Shown here: piece after piece, positions 23,852 to 35,400 of the stretch
Numbering within the stretch: position 1 is the first letter of the stretch
Layout of the letters: each line of letters starts with the position of its first letter
Assembly (NCBI GenBank): GCA_030068145.1
Contig: JAPJBO010000410.1
Span: 62,001-126,000 of the forward strand
DNA length: 64,000 nucleotides
Source: Diplonema papillatum
Lineage: Eukaryota > Euglenozoa > Diplonemea > Diplonemida > Diplonemidae
Reading direction: 5' to 3'
Program-made: the position numbers and the translations under genes
The notes under the pieces: generated by a model
What the model was told of the DNA's origin: nothing
What the model saw: only the letters and a program-made list of their open reading frames with translations
Database searches by the model: none

Positions 23852-25205
23852 TGTCCTTTTTTTGAACGGTAAGCCCCCACGTAGCTGATATATCAGTAAC
23901 GTGCTCCTTCAACCACCCTTCAACCATCTTAGTAGAAGCTCCACGGAGCAGGGGTAGGCAGAGGGAAGGCGGGGAGAATCCTCTGCACAGCTGGAAAGGA
24001 GGGGGATCCGGGGGCATCGTAGCCAGCCGCCTCGGGCTTGGCGGACAAGAATCACGGTCCTGTTGCAGGGGGAAGGCAGCACTCGGGTGCCGTGCTCGCA
24101 AGAGCGCGCGTCGCGTCCGCGATGACGGCAATCCTGCGGGCTTCGGCCCTCTGCAGCCGGAAGTTCTGATGCACGTTGGGCCCCAATCCGTAGGAAAAAA
24201 AACCACAATAAATGGTGTGATCCAGACCCCGGTAGAAAGTCGGTAAGAAGTCGCCAAGAACCCGGCAAGAACCCGGCAGAAACCCGGCAGAACTCAGGGT
24301 GGGGCCCATTTTTTATTTTTACCTTTCCTGCAGGAACTCTCAGAACAACTCCGGGTTTTGAGGAGCATCCCAAGGTGGCTTGTATCCTGCGCAGTACTTG
24401 CTCCCCTCTCTCCGGGCCCAAGGCAAAAAGGTGGGACTCCAGGACCTCCGATTATACAAAAAGAGAGGAATATGAGACGATGCCAGGGGGGAGGGCTTTG
24501 GGCAGAAATATTCTGGCAAGTACGATGCTGTGCATGTGCAGTGTGCGACCTCTGAGGTGAAACCGGGTTCTATGCTCAGAAGAAGGGATAAGGGCCACTC
24601 AGCCTCAGAATACGGGTTTTAGAGGGTATAGCATCACAATATCCCGCGGCGTTGACCATTTGTGTCACTATACCCGAAACCCAGTATTGGTCGAGAAATG
24701 TTTGAATGGGACACTATTTCTGACTTTTTGGAGAATGGATTCGGATGTTTTAGGGTCAGGTCGTCGGTGACGTCAGAGAAATTTCTGTGAATGGGCGAGG
24801 TGCGGCCATAACTGCCTCTTTTGTCAGCCTCAGCCGGTGTTTCGACGACACGCATTCCCGGCAGAAACCCGGGACTTTAAACTCCCTCGCGGCAGCTCCC
24901 TTGCTGTACCGACATTTGGAACACGTCGGCGGCCGTGCGCGGCGCGGCAGACTGCAAACGGTCGGGCGAAAGAGAAGCCTTCAAGTTGCTTCACCGCTAC
25001 TACCGCCCTCCGAGATAAGAGTTTTGGGTCAGAATGCAAATACTCGATAAGAGAACTTCACACAGCCTTCAGGGTGTGGTTGGTTAAAGTAAATAGTAAC
25101 GCTTCCCATCCTCCCTCCTGACCCCCGGTGACCTCTCCCGAGTAAAGGCAGTCAACCATTCCCTTGCGCTAGGGATTTATCAGTAACGAAGACGTGTTCT
25201 TACTT
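23852..25205. other. Intergenic, holds a duplicated NDUFAF6-like promoter region
   Basis: 23905-24170 is a direct duplicate of 25206-25470 (see the separate entry). 24171-25205 has no recognisable gene; 25018-25075 is shared with 13090-13145. Confidence 0.6.
23905..24170 (+). pseudogene. Duplicate of the NDUFAF6-like 5' region and start codon
   Basis: About 265 bp match 25206-25470 almost base for base, including the start codon and the first 15 codons of the presequence (ATG at 24120). The match then ends and the frame closes within a few codons. The rest of the gene is absent, so this is a promoter plus first-codons copy. Confidence 0.75.
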
Positions 25206-25424
25206 CTCCCTTCTACCATCCTTCAACCGTCTTAGCAGAAGCTCCACGGAGCAGGGGTGGGCAGAGGGAAGGCGGGGCGAATCCTCTGCACAGCTGGAAA
25301 GGAGGGGGATCCGGGGGCATCGTAGCCAGCCGCCTCGGGCTTGGCGGCCAGGAATCACGGTCCTGTTGCAGGGGGAAGGCAGCACTCGGGTGCCGTGCTC
25401 GCAAGAGCGCGCGTCGCGTCCGCG

Positions 25425-27590
25425 ATGACGGCGATCCTGCGGGCTTCGGCCCTCCGCAGCCGGAAGTTCACGTCCCTCCGAGGGCAGAAGAGAGACAGCG
25501 GCAGCACACCGCCCCCCGGGCTCAAGCTGCCGCCGCGGCGGGGGCCCGCGATCGATTTGGAGAAGGTGCGAAGCCGCGTGGAAGCGAAGAAGGCGGCCGT
25601 GGGGAGCGAAGAAGAGGGCGGCCGCGAGTTCAAAAAGGGCGCGTTCGACCTCTCGAGGGGAGGCCTGCCCGCGCTGGAAGCGAAGGCGCAGAAGGAGATG
25701 GTGGGCAGCATCGAAGAGGCAATCGACTTTTCGAAGCACGAGCAGCCCGTATTCAGCAAGTTCAGGGGCGCGAACGAAACGGACTGGGAGATGCTGATGG
25801 ACATGCTCCTCGACCGCGACTCGTACAACCGAAACTTCCTCCGCGATTGGGAGAAAAGAGGTGCGTCGTTTCATCTTTCTCAATCATTCTAATTTGATTT
25901 GACCGTGTCTCCCTTGCATAGTCAACGAGCTACGCGTGCGCATCAGCACGGGATAGAGATGCACTCTCTCGTTTTGAGTTTGTTTGGGGGTAAGTTTCGA
26001 GAGGGTTTTCTGCAGGATTTGCGTGATTTTGGTGATACTCGCACCGCGCGTGCGAGGTGAACAGCTCAAGGCGCAAACTGTCCTGTAGTTTTACCCGGGC
26101 TGAGAGTGGCTATCCTCCGCTGCACTACCACCGCCCCCCACCCGCCACCTATTTTCGCGAAGCCAGACCAGTATACAACGACCACCCGTCACAGAGCCCG
26201 GAAAGATGCGAGCCTTCGCATGCATACACGTACTTCCGATCTTGATGAGTGACATCTACCTCGCCAATCCGGTATGCAACTTTGTTTCCTACGTGCCAGC
26301 TCCGTGGCGCGCTTCGTCCTGCCGTCACTTCTAATGCGGAGGAAAAGGTAAAAATAAATGTGCCTGCCTGCCCTTACTGGGGAGTTGTCTGTATTGCTCC
26401 AGTAATGAGCAGCCATGTTCGACATGACTTCTGGTACCGAGCTCAACTGAGGACACTTTGCAGAGGGTGGCGTCCATGGTGAGGCATGACGGGGAATCGT
26501 CACTGGTTTCGACACTACTTCTGGCATCGAGCTCAGCCGAAGTACCAGCGTCGGTTGAAGAAGCGTCGGCTTTGCTCCGTTCCAGGTTATTTCGTAAATG
26601 TTGAGACACTAACACTTTCGCAGCATCGCCGTGAAACGGCCGCTCCTGCAGTAATAACAGCATCGTCGAGGCTAGAAGAGAAGACGCTCAAGGCCGGGTG
26701 GTGGCAAGAGGCCTTTCGAAAGCTGCTCTTCAAGGGCCAGGTCGAAGAAGTGCCCTACCTGCGCTGCATCGCGGAGGCGGTGACCGGGAAGAAGCTGAAC
26801 CGATTCCACACCCGGAATCTCGTCAACACATATGCAAAGAACTGCACCCGACGCGTCCCCCTGACGACGACCGAGATGGTGAAGGACCTGGATCTGATCT
26901 GGGGCAGCTACTTCTACATGATAATGGAGGTATTGGAGGTCGAGATGCAACCCGAATTTATCGAAGCTTGCAGTCATATGGGCAAAGCGTACGGCCTGAT
27001 CAACGTCATCCGGTCCCTCCAGGAGGCCCCCATCACGCACTGCGTTCTGGCGCCGCAAGACATGATGAAGTCGACAAACTGCTCGCTTGACGACTTCATC
27101 AGTAAGAAGAACACACGCGGCACCGCGGAGCTCATCTATCGTCTCCTAGAGCTCATGCTGCAGGAGGCGAACCTAGCCACCGAGAAGGCGAAGTACCTCG
27201 CCATCCACTACAAAACGCTTCTCTTCTTCCGCTATATGGTGTGCACTTTCTCCTTTAAACCTTCCGCTGAGCAAGACGAGGCGGCAAAGCTGGGGTTCAA
27301 ACGGGGTGCTGCTGACCGCAGCAGCCACTGTGTGCTGTCGAAACCAGCAGCCCGCAGAGACCAGAATCAATCCAACCATTCGTCTCTCTCTGTCTCGCTC
27401 GTAACGTCAGCGCGGTAGCGATGACGACGAACACATATAGGTGGGTGGGAAGAGGCCCTGGGACTGCTATGGCGTGACTAATGCAACCTGACTTGTTTTA
27501 TGTGTTCTCTCTCTCTCTCAATTCTATGAGCCCAAGGGATCTGATTCTTTTTAGGGTGAAGCCCTCGACAGCTTTCAGAACACGGCATAG
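25425..27590 (+). CDS. NDUFAF6: NDUFAF6-like mitochondrial complex I assembly factor (squalene/phytoene synthase fold)
   Basis: Proposed exons are 25425-25860, 25922-25935 (14-nt microexon), 26624-27238 and 27555-27590, phases 1, 0, 0, giving about 366 residues. Residues 1-26 are Arg/Ser/Leu-rich without acids, a good mitochondrial presequence. Exon 3 carries the family's KAGWWQEAF helix, a TYAKN region and GKAYGLINVIRSL followed by VLAPQDMM, matching the NDUFAF6 pattern GKAxGI..LRA and the product-side helix. The DxxxD metal sites of true prenyl synthases are absent, as in NDUFAF6. By homology it helps assemble the membrane-side complex I module in the matrix. The C-terminus is unresolved: the TAG at 27588 overlaps a GTAAGT donor, so the gene may continue to the exon candidate at 29040-29133. 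The microexon is inferred from phase and splice sites only. Confidence 0.7.
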
Positions 27591-27689
27591 TAAGTCAAGA
27601 GTCGGATAAGCGAGTGTGCACATTCTACTCCCGTTTGATCTGCATTTTCCACCTTTCCCCCCTTTCTTTGATCTGCTGTGTGTATTTGA

Positions 27690-28212
27690 AAAACGTTATC
27701 GCATGCGGGTAAGCGGGGTTTGCGGGTTAGGGTTTGCGGGGTTTGCGGGTTAGGGTATGCGGGGTTTGCGGGGTTAGGGTACGCGGGGTTGCGGGTTCGG
27801 GTATGCGGGTTCGAGGTTAGGGTATGCGGGTTTGCGGGTTAGGGTATGCGGGTTTGGGTATGCGGGTTTGCGGGGTTAGGGTACGCGGGTTTGCGGGTTC
27901 GGGTATGCGGGTTTGCGAGGTTAGGGTATGCGGGTTTGCTGGTTAGGGTATGCGGGTTTGGGTATGCGGGTTTGCGGGTTTGCGGGTTAGGGTTTGCGGG
28001 GTTAGGGTACGCGGGTTTGCGGGTTCGGGTATGCGGGTTTGCGAGGTTAGGGTATGCGGGTTTGCGGGTTAGGGTATGCGGGTTTGGGTATGCGGGGTTT
28101 GCGGGTTAGGGTTTGCGGGGTTAGGGTACGCGGGTTGCGGGTTTGCGGGTTTGGGTATGCGGGTTCGGGTATGCGGGTTCGGGTATGCGGGGGGGGGTTC
28201 GGGTATGCGTAC
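27690..28212 (+). repeat. G-rich telomere-like minisatellite
   Basis: Short words GGGTTAGGGTATGCG, GGGTTTGCG and GGGTTCGGGTATGCG alternate for about 520 bp, with larger blocks repeated (27840-27960 resembles 27970-28085). All G-runs are on the + strand. GGGTTAGGGT recalls telomeric DNA, but the unit is mixed and the position is internal. Confidence 0.9.
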
Positions 28213-28269
28213 CTTACACAAAAATTGTAAAAATCACACACAAATGGTGAAAATCTGGAAAATTTGGCA

Positions 28270-28910
28270 AACCCCAAATTTTCAGTTTCCGGAACAAATT
28301 TTCACTTCCCGGAATAAATTTTCACTTCCCGGAACAAATTTTCACTTCCCGGTACAAATTTTCACTTCCCGGAACAAATTTTCACTTCCCGGAATAAATT
28401 TTCACTTCCCGGAATAAATTTTCACTTCCCGGAACAAATTTTCACTTCCCGGAATAAATTTTCACTTCCCGGAACAAATTAGTCGGAAAAAAAGCCTGAA
28501 AAAAAGCTCACCCAGGAATAAATTAGCTCGACCCGGGGGGGGGGGGGTGGGGCTAATTTATTCCGGGGTGGCTTTTTTTCCGACTTTTTTTCCGACTTTT
28601 TTATTCCGGGAGGTGAAAATTTGTTCCGGGAGGTGAAAATTTGTTCCGGGAAGTGAAAATTTGTTCCGGGAAGTGAAAATTTGTTCCGCGGTGGGCTTTT
28701 TTTCTGACTAATTTGTTCCTGGGTGAGTTTTTTTTTCATTTCTGGGCTAAAAATGGCTGACACGATCAGTGAGCCTCCCAGAAAAAAAACTCACCCCGGA
28801 ACAAATTTTCACTTCCCGGAACAAATTTTCGCTTCCCGGAACAAATTTTCAGTTCCGGAACAAATTTTCAGTTTCGGAACAAATTTCACCTAATTTCACG
28901 GGACCCGGAC
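28270..28910. repeat. Palindromic 20-bp tandem array (foldback)
   Basis: About ten forward units of AATTTTCACTTCCCGGAACA (28270-28480) are followed by a G-run centre (about 28540), reverse-complement units (28595-28690) and a second forward block (28795-28890). The flanking phrases GGAAAAAAAGCCTGAAAAAA and CTCACCC.GGAA also recur inverted, so it can fold into nested hairpins. Confidence 0.9.
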
Positions 28911-29039
28911 CGAACCCAGAACTGGGGAGGACTGGGCTGACAACCCAAGGTGGCAACAAACGGAATCTGCACTCCACATTACATCACGCAAGAATGGCTG
29001 ATTCCTTCCTGAAGTCATCAACTGTCTTTGTGCCCACAG

Positions 29040-29133
29040 GAAGCGCGAACTGAACGCAAGGACCTTCCAGATGTGGAACACTGTACGGAGAGAAGACCAC
29101 GCAACGGAGCAGGCGCCCACAAGTAGTTTCTAA
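29040..29133 (+). CDS. Orphan terminal-exon candidate, possibly the NDUFAF6-like C-terminus
   Basis: An excellent acceptor (pyrimidine-rich tract ending CCCACAG at 29039) is followed by 94 nt open to TAA at 29131. In the phase where one base completes a codon it reads KRELNARTFQMWNTVRRE and on. The R-L-x-x-R-T...W pattern is what one expects near the C-terminus of NDUFAF6-type proteins. Joining it directly to the GTAAGT donor at 27588 would create TAG, so an extra exon or a different junction would be needed. Confidence 0.35.
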
Positions 29134-29489
29134 CAGGACTAATCCCTCACACCGAAGTGATCATGAGTTGCCTTAACGAAACGAACCTTGTGGAGCTGAA
29201 CTCAGGCTGATAGGTGGGCCTTCTACAACGTTAGCACCGGTCAGCAAGTAAACGTATCCGACCCCTGGCACAGAAGGCACGCGGTGGCTATCGGTAAACT
29301 GCATCGCGCACTCAGACAGACTTAACAGCATGTACTTGGAACCCCTTCCCACGGTCAGTAACTTGGACGACAATTACACTGGACGAACGCAGGAAATGAC
29401 GAATATCCTCGAGGCTGTCGTAAATTCTCTTCTCAAAAAATATTAAAATACATAGGGTCAAAAGGGCACCCCCCCGAAAAAAAAAAGAC

Positions 29490-29815
29490 TCCAGATGCGC
29501 AAACTCTTTCGAACGCTGCACACGGGTATCCTTCAAGTGACCTCTAACTATCTGTTGCATACGCGTATCCGGATCTGAAAGCCGAAGACTTTGTAACACT
29601 TTACCGCAACCGAAGTCGCGAACCGGGTTCGGCTTGCACTGCAAAGCAGCATAATTGTGTCTTGCGCCCGAGCGCGGAAATCCGCCACCCGCCATTCGGC
29701 TAGAGTGCAAGAACACAATTGCGAAGCGTACTACAAACGGATAGTGTTACATAGGCGAACGAATCATGCGAGAACCTATGGAGGGGCCCCTCACGCGAAC
29801 TTCCGGAAGGATCGT
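29490..29815 (+). repeat. Dispersed ~315-bp repeat, copy 1
   Basis: This aligns over its whole length with the reverse complement of 56130-56440, at roughly 80 percent by eye. Shared landmarks are GGGTATCC, GATCTGAAAGC, CGAACCGGGTTCGGCTT, GGCGGATTTCCGCGC and TCGCATGATTCGTTCG (or complements). No TIR or coding capacity is visible. Confidence 0.85.
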
Positions 29816-29849
29816 TCAAATACAAAAAATGAAATCGCCCGCATTTTTT

Positions 29850-29929
29850 TCGCATGTGGCCTAACGGGTAGCGCACCCACTTGTGGTTCTGGGGGTACTT
29901 GGTTCGATTCCTCCGAATAGTGTTTTTTT
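29850..29929 (+). ncRNA. tRNA-like internal pol III promoter (possible SINE head or tRNA relic)
   Basis: An A-box TGGCCTAACGG at 29857 and a B-box GGTTCGATTCC at 29901 have tRNA spacing, and a T7 run follows at 29923. The cloverleaf does not close: the acceptor stem and outer three T-stem pairs are mismatched, so it is not a working tRNA. The unusual AT-rich 200 bp that follow might be a SINE body. Confidence 0.45.
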
Positions 29930-30169
29930 GGGGGCCCGAAAATCGGCCGAAAAACGTCTAAAGTGCCATCTGGGGGTCAGATTTTTGGCTATATCGAGTT
30001 CCAAAAAGGTGCCGATACACGCCGAGGATAGCTCTTTCCATCCCAAAAAAAATTTCCGAATTTTGCTCAAAATTTGGCCTAAACATGGCGGATCGCACGA
30101 AGCAAAATCTATGACACGTTTTCGTGGAATGAGTGGTATGTTAAAGGGGAGGGTCGAATAATAACAGCG

Positions 30170-30450
30170 GACTTTTCAAAAGGTTGTCGTCCATACAAGG
30201 GCTTTTCAAAAGTTTGTCGTCCACACGGGGGACTTTTTTGGGTATTTTTGAACATCTGCCGTCCATATAAGGGACCTAAAAAATCTGTCCAAACAAGGTC
30301 CCTTCTGAGAATGTGTGTGTCCATATAAGGGTACTTATTCAGAATCTTCTGTCCATGCAAAAGGGTATTTTGCAAAACCTGGTGTCCATACTTGGGTATT
30401 TTTGCAAAACTCTGCTGTCCATACAAAGGCCCTTCAAAAACTAGGGAGCC
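30170..30450 (+). repeat. Degenerate tandem array with GTCCATACAAGGG
   Basis: About nine imperfect units of 25-45 bp share CTGTCCATA(C/T)AAGGG followed by a T/A-rich link. No coding signal. Confidence 0.75.
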
Positions 30451-30816
30451 CATACAAAAAGGTTCGGCTCCGGATAAGGAACTTTGTCCTTCTTTTTAGC
30501 AGACCAAAAGAGGCCACCATCAACGCGGAGGCCCAACCAAAGGAAGCAGGCCAAAGGAGGCCAGAATCCAAGTCTTCGGCTCTTCACCGAAGGAAGCTTC
30601 CTTCCACCCACTGAGCGGAGTCTCCGTAACATCTTTCAGTCCTGCATCAATGTAAACAGAATTCTTCAGAACCTGTTGCCACCCACAAGGCGACATCACA
30701 AAGCTCCCAAAACCTGCCGGCAACTCAAGACCGGCTGGTGAAGGGTGCCTTCGCTTGAAACTTTACCCGCGCGAAGCCTTGAGCCCAAACCCACACACTC
30801 AGTGCGAGATCCGTGC

Positions 30817-30953
30817 CTGTATGACACACTGGCACAAGTTCGGCTACAAACTACCTACAACGGAGTTGGACGTGCGGGCGCATTCTGTCTATTGGGAGAA
30901 ATACCGGCGCGAAGCCGTGATCATCAAGACGCTGCGACTGCACCTCATGTAGC
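30817..30953 (+). CDS. Orphan terminal-exon candidate of unknown gene
   Basis: The frame after the CAG at 30799-30801 reads into THWHKFGYKLPTTELDVRAH and then a basic, aromatic-rich helix (SVYWEKYRREAVIIKTLRLH) to TAG at 30951. The composition is that of a folded small protein, unlike surrounding repeat-derived frames. No upstream exon was identified and I do not recognise the family; coordinates show the more convincing part. Confidence 0.3.
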
Positions 30954-32489
30954 CCTGCCCTGCGTGCTCTGAGCACTTGGAACCATGTCTTGAACTCCTG
31001 CTGAAATCGTCGACAACGGGTGCGCACCGCCAGAAGGGAACCCGGCTTGCAGTATTGCGGCAGTCACTTCCACTGACGTTTGTTGGGGAACGCACGCAGT
31101 TCTGGAGCCTCCGAATCGGAGCGAAGGAACGTACGCCTCGTTCTTTATTCAGACGCGTCCATCCGCTATTTAGAAGTCCACACGGCACGGAACTGAGCTG
31201 CCAGGCCTGCCGGGAGGCTTGTCCCATCAGAATCGGAAGAAGAGAAGACCCTGGTGACATCGAGAATTGGCCTTAAAACAATATTGCGGTGCCACCGAAT
31301 CTCAACTACCGATCGCAAACGCACTGGCGTCGGCCCGGCGAATTTGTCTACTTCGTGGCGCGGTGGAAAGAGCGGCTGCTTTCGCAGTCCGTGCTCCCTC
31401 GCGTTGTCTGCTTGAGTGCCAGCTCAACGGGACTGTATGCCCGAAGCTGCGCACCGTATCGACGTCCGGCAGGGATGTCTTGCCTTCTCTTTCCTGTTGT
31501 TGTTCCACCGCGCTTAGCATCGGGAAGTGGATGCTTCCGCTGCTTTCTTTTGCCGCTTTATCCTTCCCGCCATCTTTTCCGATAGACTGGACTAGACTAC
31601 GAAGACCGTCACAAGGACACATAAATGCTCAATACTATGCATGCCTATCTTTCTATACAAAGACCCCTTTCGACGATGGTCGCCCGGATACTTTTACCCG
31701 GATTCTCAAGCGAACGTTCACTTTACAACAACCTTTCCCTCCATCAGCTGCAAGCTGATCTCATAGTGATGCGGTCAAGGGCCGAACCATCAGTGCCACA
31801 TGATGTTGCTTCTATCTCCAGACCTGTTGTACCACGCGGTCGTGGACGTCGTCGACATCATTCGAAACACAAACGCCAGCGGTATACCTTGCACCAGGTG
31901 TAGACCACTTGAGGCACATCAGATACGCAGTCGCTGCATCGGCAATGAGAAAGAGTCTTTCGCGGCAACGGACCGCCTTGTGCAAAACCCTGTCCTTTGT
32001 TGCAAGGCGACGTCATCGCTAAGGTGGAAGATAAGATTTTTTCTTGCAGCCAGAGAAATGCCGAAATTGAGTACAACCGATTGGTCATCCTACGTGTTTG
32101 AGGGCAGGGTCCCCTCCGCGGCAATCGAAGAACCGGCTAGCTGGACCTCTGTGCGATGAACGCAGCAGACTACAGCGTGGCAATGGCTTGCCAGGAGCTC
32201 TATCTTCGTGTCCCGTGATTCCTTCATGGTGTCTACTCCAGTCTGGTCCCGTTCAGCACTAAGACCACCGCTGTCCACGTGTCTACCGTCTGATCCTATA
32301 GTGTTTTCCAGTTTGATCCAACTATATTTGATGTTCCTGTTGAGTTGATAAACAAACTGGACACCGAAATGCCGAACCTTTTTGCAGACAGGAAGCAGCT
32401 AAAGACGACGCGTTTGCTAGTAGCCCCCCGCATTCTGTCCCAACACTCAGCTAAGATTTCCCCCTCCCGCACAATAGGACTAATTAAAC

Positions 32490-35400
32490 ATGCGCAGTTT
32501 CCTACCGCTGGTGGCAACGGGTCTGATCCTGCTGCCACATGCCGTCGGGGCCAACGTGTACCCACTGACCACATGGCAGAATATTGCATGGTGCGGGGGT
32601 GATTACGCGTCGTGCCAGAAGACGCAGTACGTCAAAGAAGAGCACGAACTGGTCATTGTCGACCTGTATGAGACGAGTGCAGCAACCATCCGCAGTTTGA
32701 AGTCCCGCGCGGGGAAGCCCGATCGTCTTGTCATCTGCTACTATTCGGCGGGCACGTACGAGGCGTGGAGACCCGACGCAAACGCTTTCTCAGACGATGT
32801 GCTCGGCAACAAGATGTCTGGTTGGGACGAGCGGTGGCTGAAGATCACAAGTGCGCTGCCAAAGGTGAAGGAACTGATGGGCGGTAGACTTGACTATGCA
32901 GTGGAGCAAGGATGCGACGGTGTTGAGCCTGACAACGTCGACTGCTACGACAATTCTGCGTGCCGCAACGGAGAGGCCAAGGCCTCCGTCCGATCTGCGC
33001 AGATAGAGTACAACGAATGGACTGCGTCAGCTGCGCACAGTCGTGGGTTGCTCGTTGGGCTTAAGAACTCACTCGACCTTGTTTCTACACTGCAACCTCA
33101 CTACGACTTCGCTGTCAACGAAGAGTGTCAGACATGGGATGAGTGCGAGATGCTGCTACCCTTTCTGAACAACAACAAGGCGGTGTTGCAGACAGAGTAC
33201 GAGAACGTGAACAGTGTATGTGCGAAGCTAGCGAACGGCGACCAGGGCGCGACGACGTTTTCGACACTCATTTCGAAGAACTCCCTGTGGGAGGCATGCC
33301 CGTACGGGGCAACTCCGACGCCCCAAGGACAACAGCCGCCTCCGCCACCCAGGACGCCAGCACCAACCGCTGTTCCGACCTCAGCACCCACAACTCCACC
33401 TACGAGAGCACCTACATCGCCACCTACAAGTACACCCACGCAAACTCCCGCTGTCCCTCCTCAGGGACCCTCCAGCCCCTCGACTGGCAGGACCAACGTG
33501 TACCCACTGACCACGTGGCAGAATATTGCGTGGTGCGGAGGTGATTACTCGTCGTGCCAGAAGACGCAGTACGTCAAAGAAGAGCACGAACTGGTCATTG
33601 TCGACCTGTATGAGACGAGTGCAGCGACCATCCGCAGTTTGAAGTCCCGCGCGGGGAAGCCCGATCGTCTTGTCATCTGCTACTATTCGGCGGGCACGTA
33701 CGAGGCGTGGAGACCCGACGCAAACGCTTTCTCAGACGATGTGCTCGGCAACAAGATGTCTGGTTGGGACGAGCGGTGGCTGAAGATCACAAGTGCGCTG
33801 CCAAAGGTGAAGGAACTGATGGGCGGTAGACTTGACTATGCAGTGGAGCAAGGATGCGACGGTGTTGAGCCTGACAACGTCGACTGCTACGACAATTCTG
33901 CGTGCCGCAACGGAGAGGCCAAGGCCTCCGTCCGATCTGCGCAGATAGAGTACAACGAATGGACTGCGTCAGCTGCGCACAGTCGTGGGTTGCTCGTTGG
34001 GCTTAAGAACTCACTCGACCTTGTTTCTACACTGCAACCTCACTACGACTTCGCTGTCAACGAAGAGTGTCAGACATGGGATGAGTGCGAGATGCTGCTA
34101 CCCTTTCTGAACAACAACAAGGCGGTGTTGCAGACAGAGTACGAGAACGTGAACAGTGTATGTGCGAAGCTAGCGAACGGCGACCAGGGCGCGACGACGT
34201 TTTCGACACTCATTTCGAAGAACTCCCTGTGGGAGGCATGCCCGTACGGGGCAACTCCGACGCCCCAAGGACAACAGCCGCCTCCGCCACCCAGGACGCC
34301 AGCACCAACCGCTGTTCCGACCTCAGCACCCACAACTCCACCTACGAGAGCACCTACATCGCCACCTACAAGTACACCCACGCAAACTCCCGCTGTCCCT
34401 CCTCAGGGACCCTCCAGCCCCTCGACTGGCAGGACCAACGTGTACCCACTGACCACGTGGCAGAATATTGCGTGGTGCGGAGGTGATTACTCGTCGTGCC
34501 AGAAGACGCAGTACGTCAAAGAAGAGCACGAACTGGTCATTGTCGACCTGTATGAGACGAGTGCAGCGACCATCCGCAGTTTGAAGTCCCGCGCGGGGAA
34601 GCCCGATCGTCTTGTCATCTGCTACTATTCGGCGGGCACGTACGAGGCGTGGAGACCCGACGCAAACGCTTTCTCAGACGATGTGCTCGGCAACAAGATG
34701 TCTGGTTGGGACGAGCGGTGGCTGAAGATCACAAGTGCGCTGCCAAAGGTGAAGGAACTGATGGGCGGTAGACTTGACTATGCAGTGGAGCAAGGATGCG
34801 ACGGTGTTGAGCCTGACAACGTCGACTGCTACGACAATTCTGCGTGCCGCAACGGAGAGGCCAAGGCCTCCGTCCGATCTGCGCAGATAGAGTACAACGA
34901 ATGGACTGCGTCAGCTGCGCACAGTCGTGGGTTGCTCGTTGGGCTTAAGAACTCACTCGACCTTGTTTCTACACTGCAACCTCACTACGACTTCGCTGTC
35001 AACGAAGAGTGTCAGACATGGGATGAGTGCGAGATGCTGCTACCCTTTCTGAACAACAACAAGGCGGTGTTGCAGACAGAGTACGAGAACGTGAACAGTG
35101 TATGTGCGAAGCTAGCGAACGGCGACCAGGGCGCGACGACGTTTTCGACACTCATTTCGAAGAACTCCCTGTGGGAGGCATGCCCGTACGGGGCAACTCC
35201 GACGCCCCAAGGACAACAGCCGCCTCCGCCACCCAGGACACCAGCACCAACCGCTGTTCCCACGCGCGAGCCAGCACCTGCGCCCACACCAGTACCTACA
35301 CCGGCACCTACAGTGGCACCTACACCAGCACCTACAGCAGCACCTACACCAGCACCTACAGCAGCACCTACGGCAGCTACAACGGCACCCAACAACGGCG

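Larger units (their letters stand above)
29134..32489. other. Intergenic stretch with repeats and one exon candidate
   Basis: It contains the dispersed repeat 29490-29815, a tRNA-like pol III promoter 29857-29929, a MITE end at 30139-30169, a degenerate tandem array 30170-30450 and the exon candidate 30817-30953. 31000-32489 has no supported gene; 31680-31730 carries a fragment (CGGATTCTCAAGCGAAC) also seen at 36655 and, diverged, at 54855. Confidence 0.5.

Noticed and set aside
28479..28763. Small ORF encoding a K/P/R-rich peptide
   Set aside because: It lies wholly within the palindromic 20-bp array.
29850..29921. Functional tRNA gene
   Set aside because: The A- and B-boxes are good, but the acceptor stem does not pair and three of five T-stem pairs fail.
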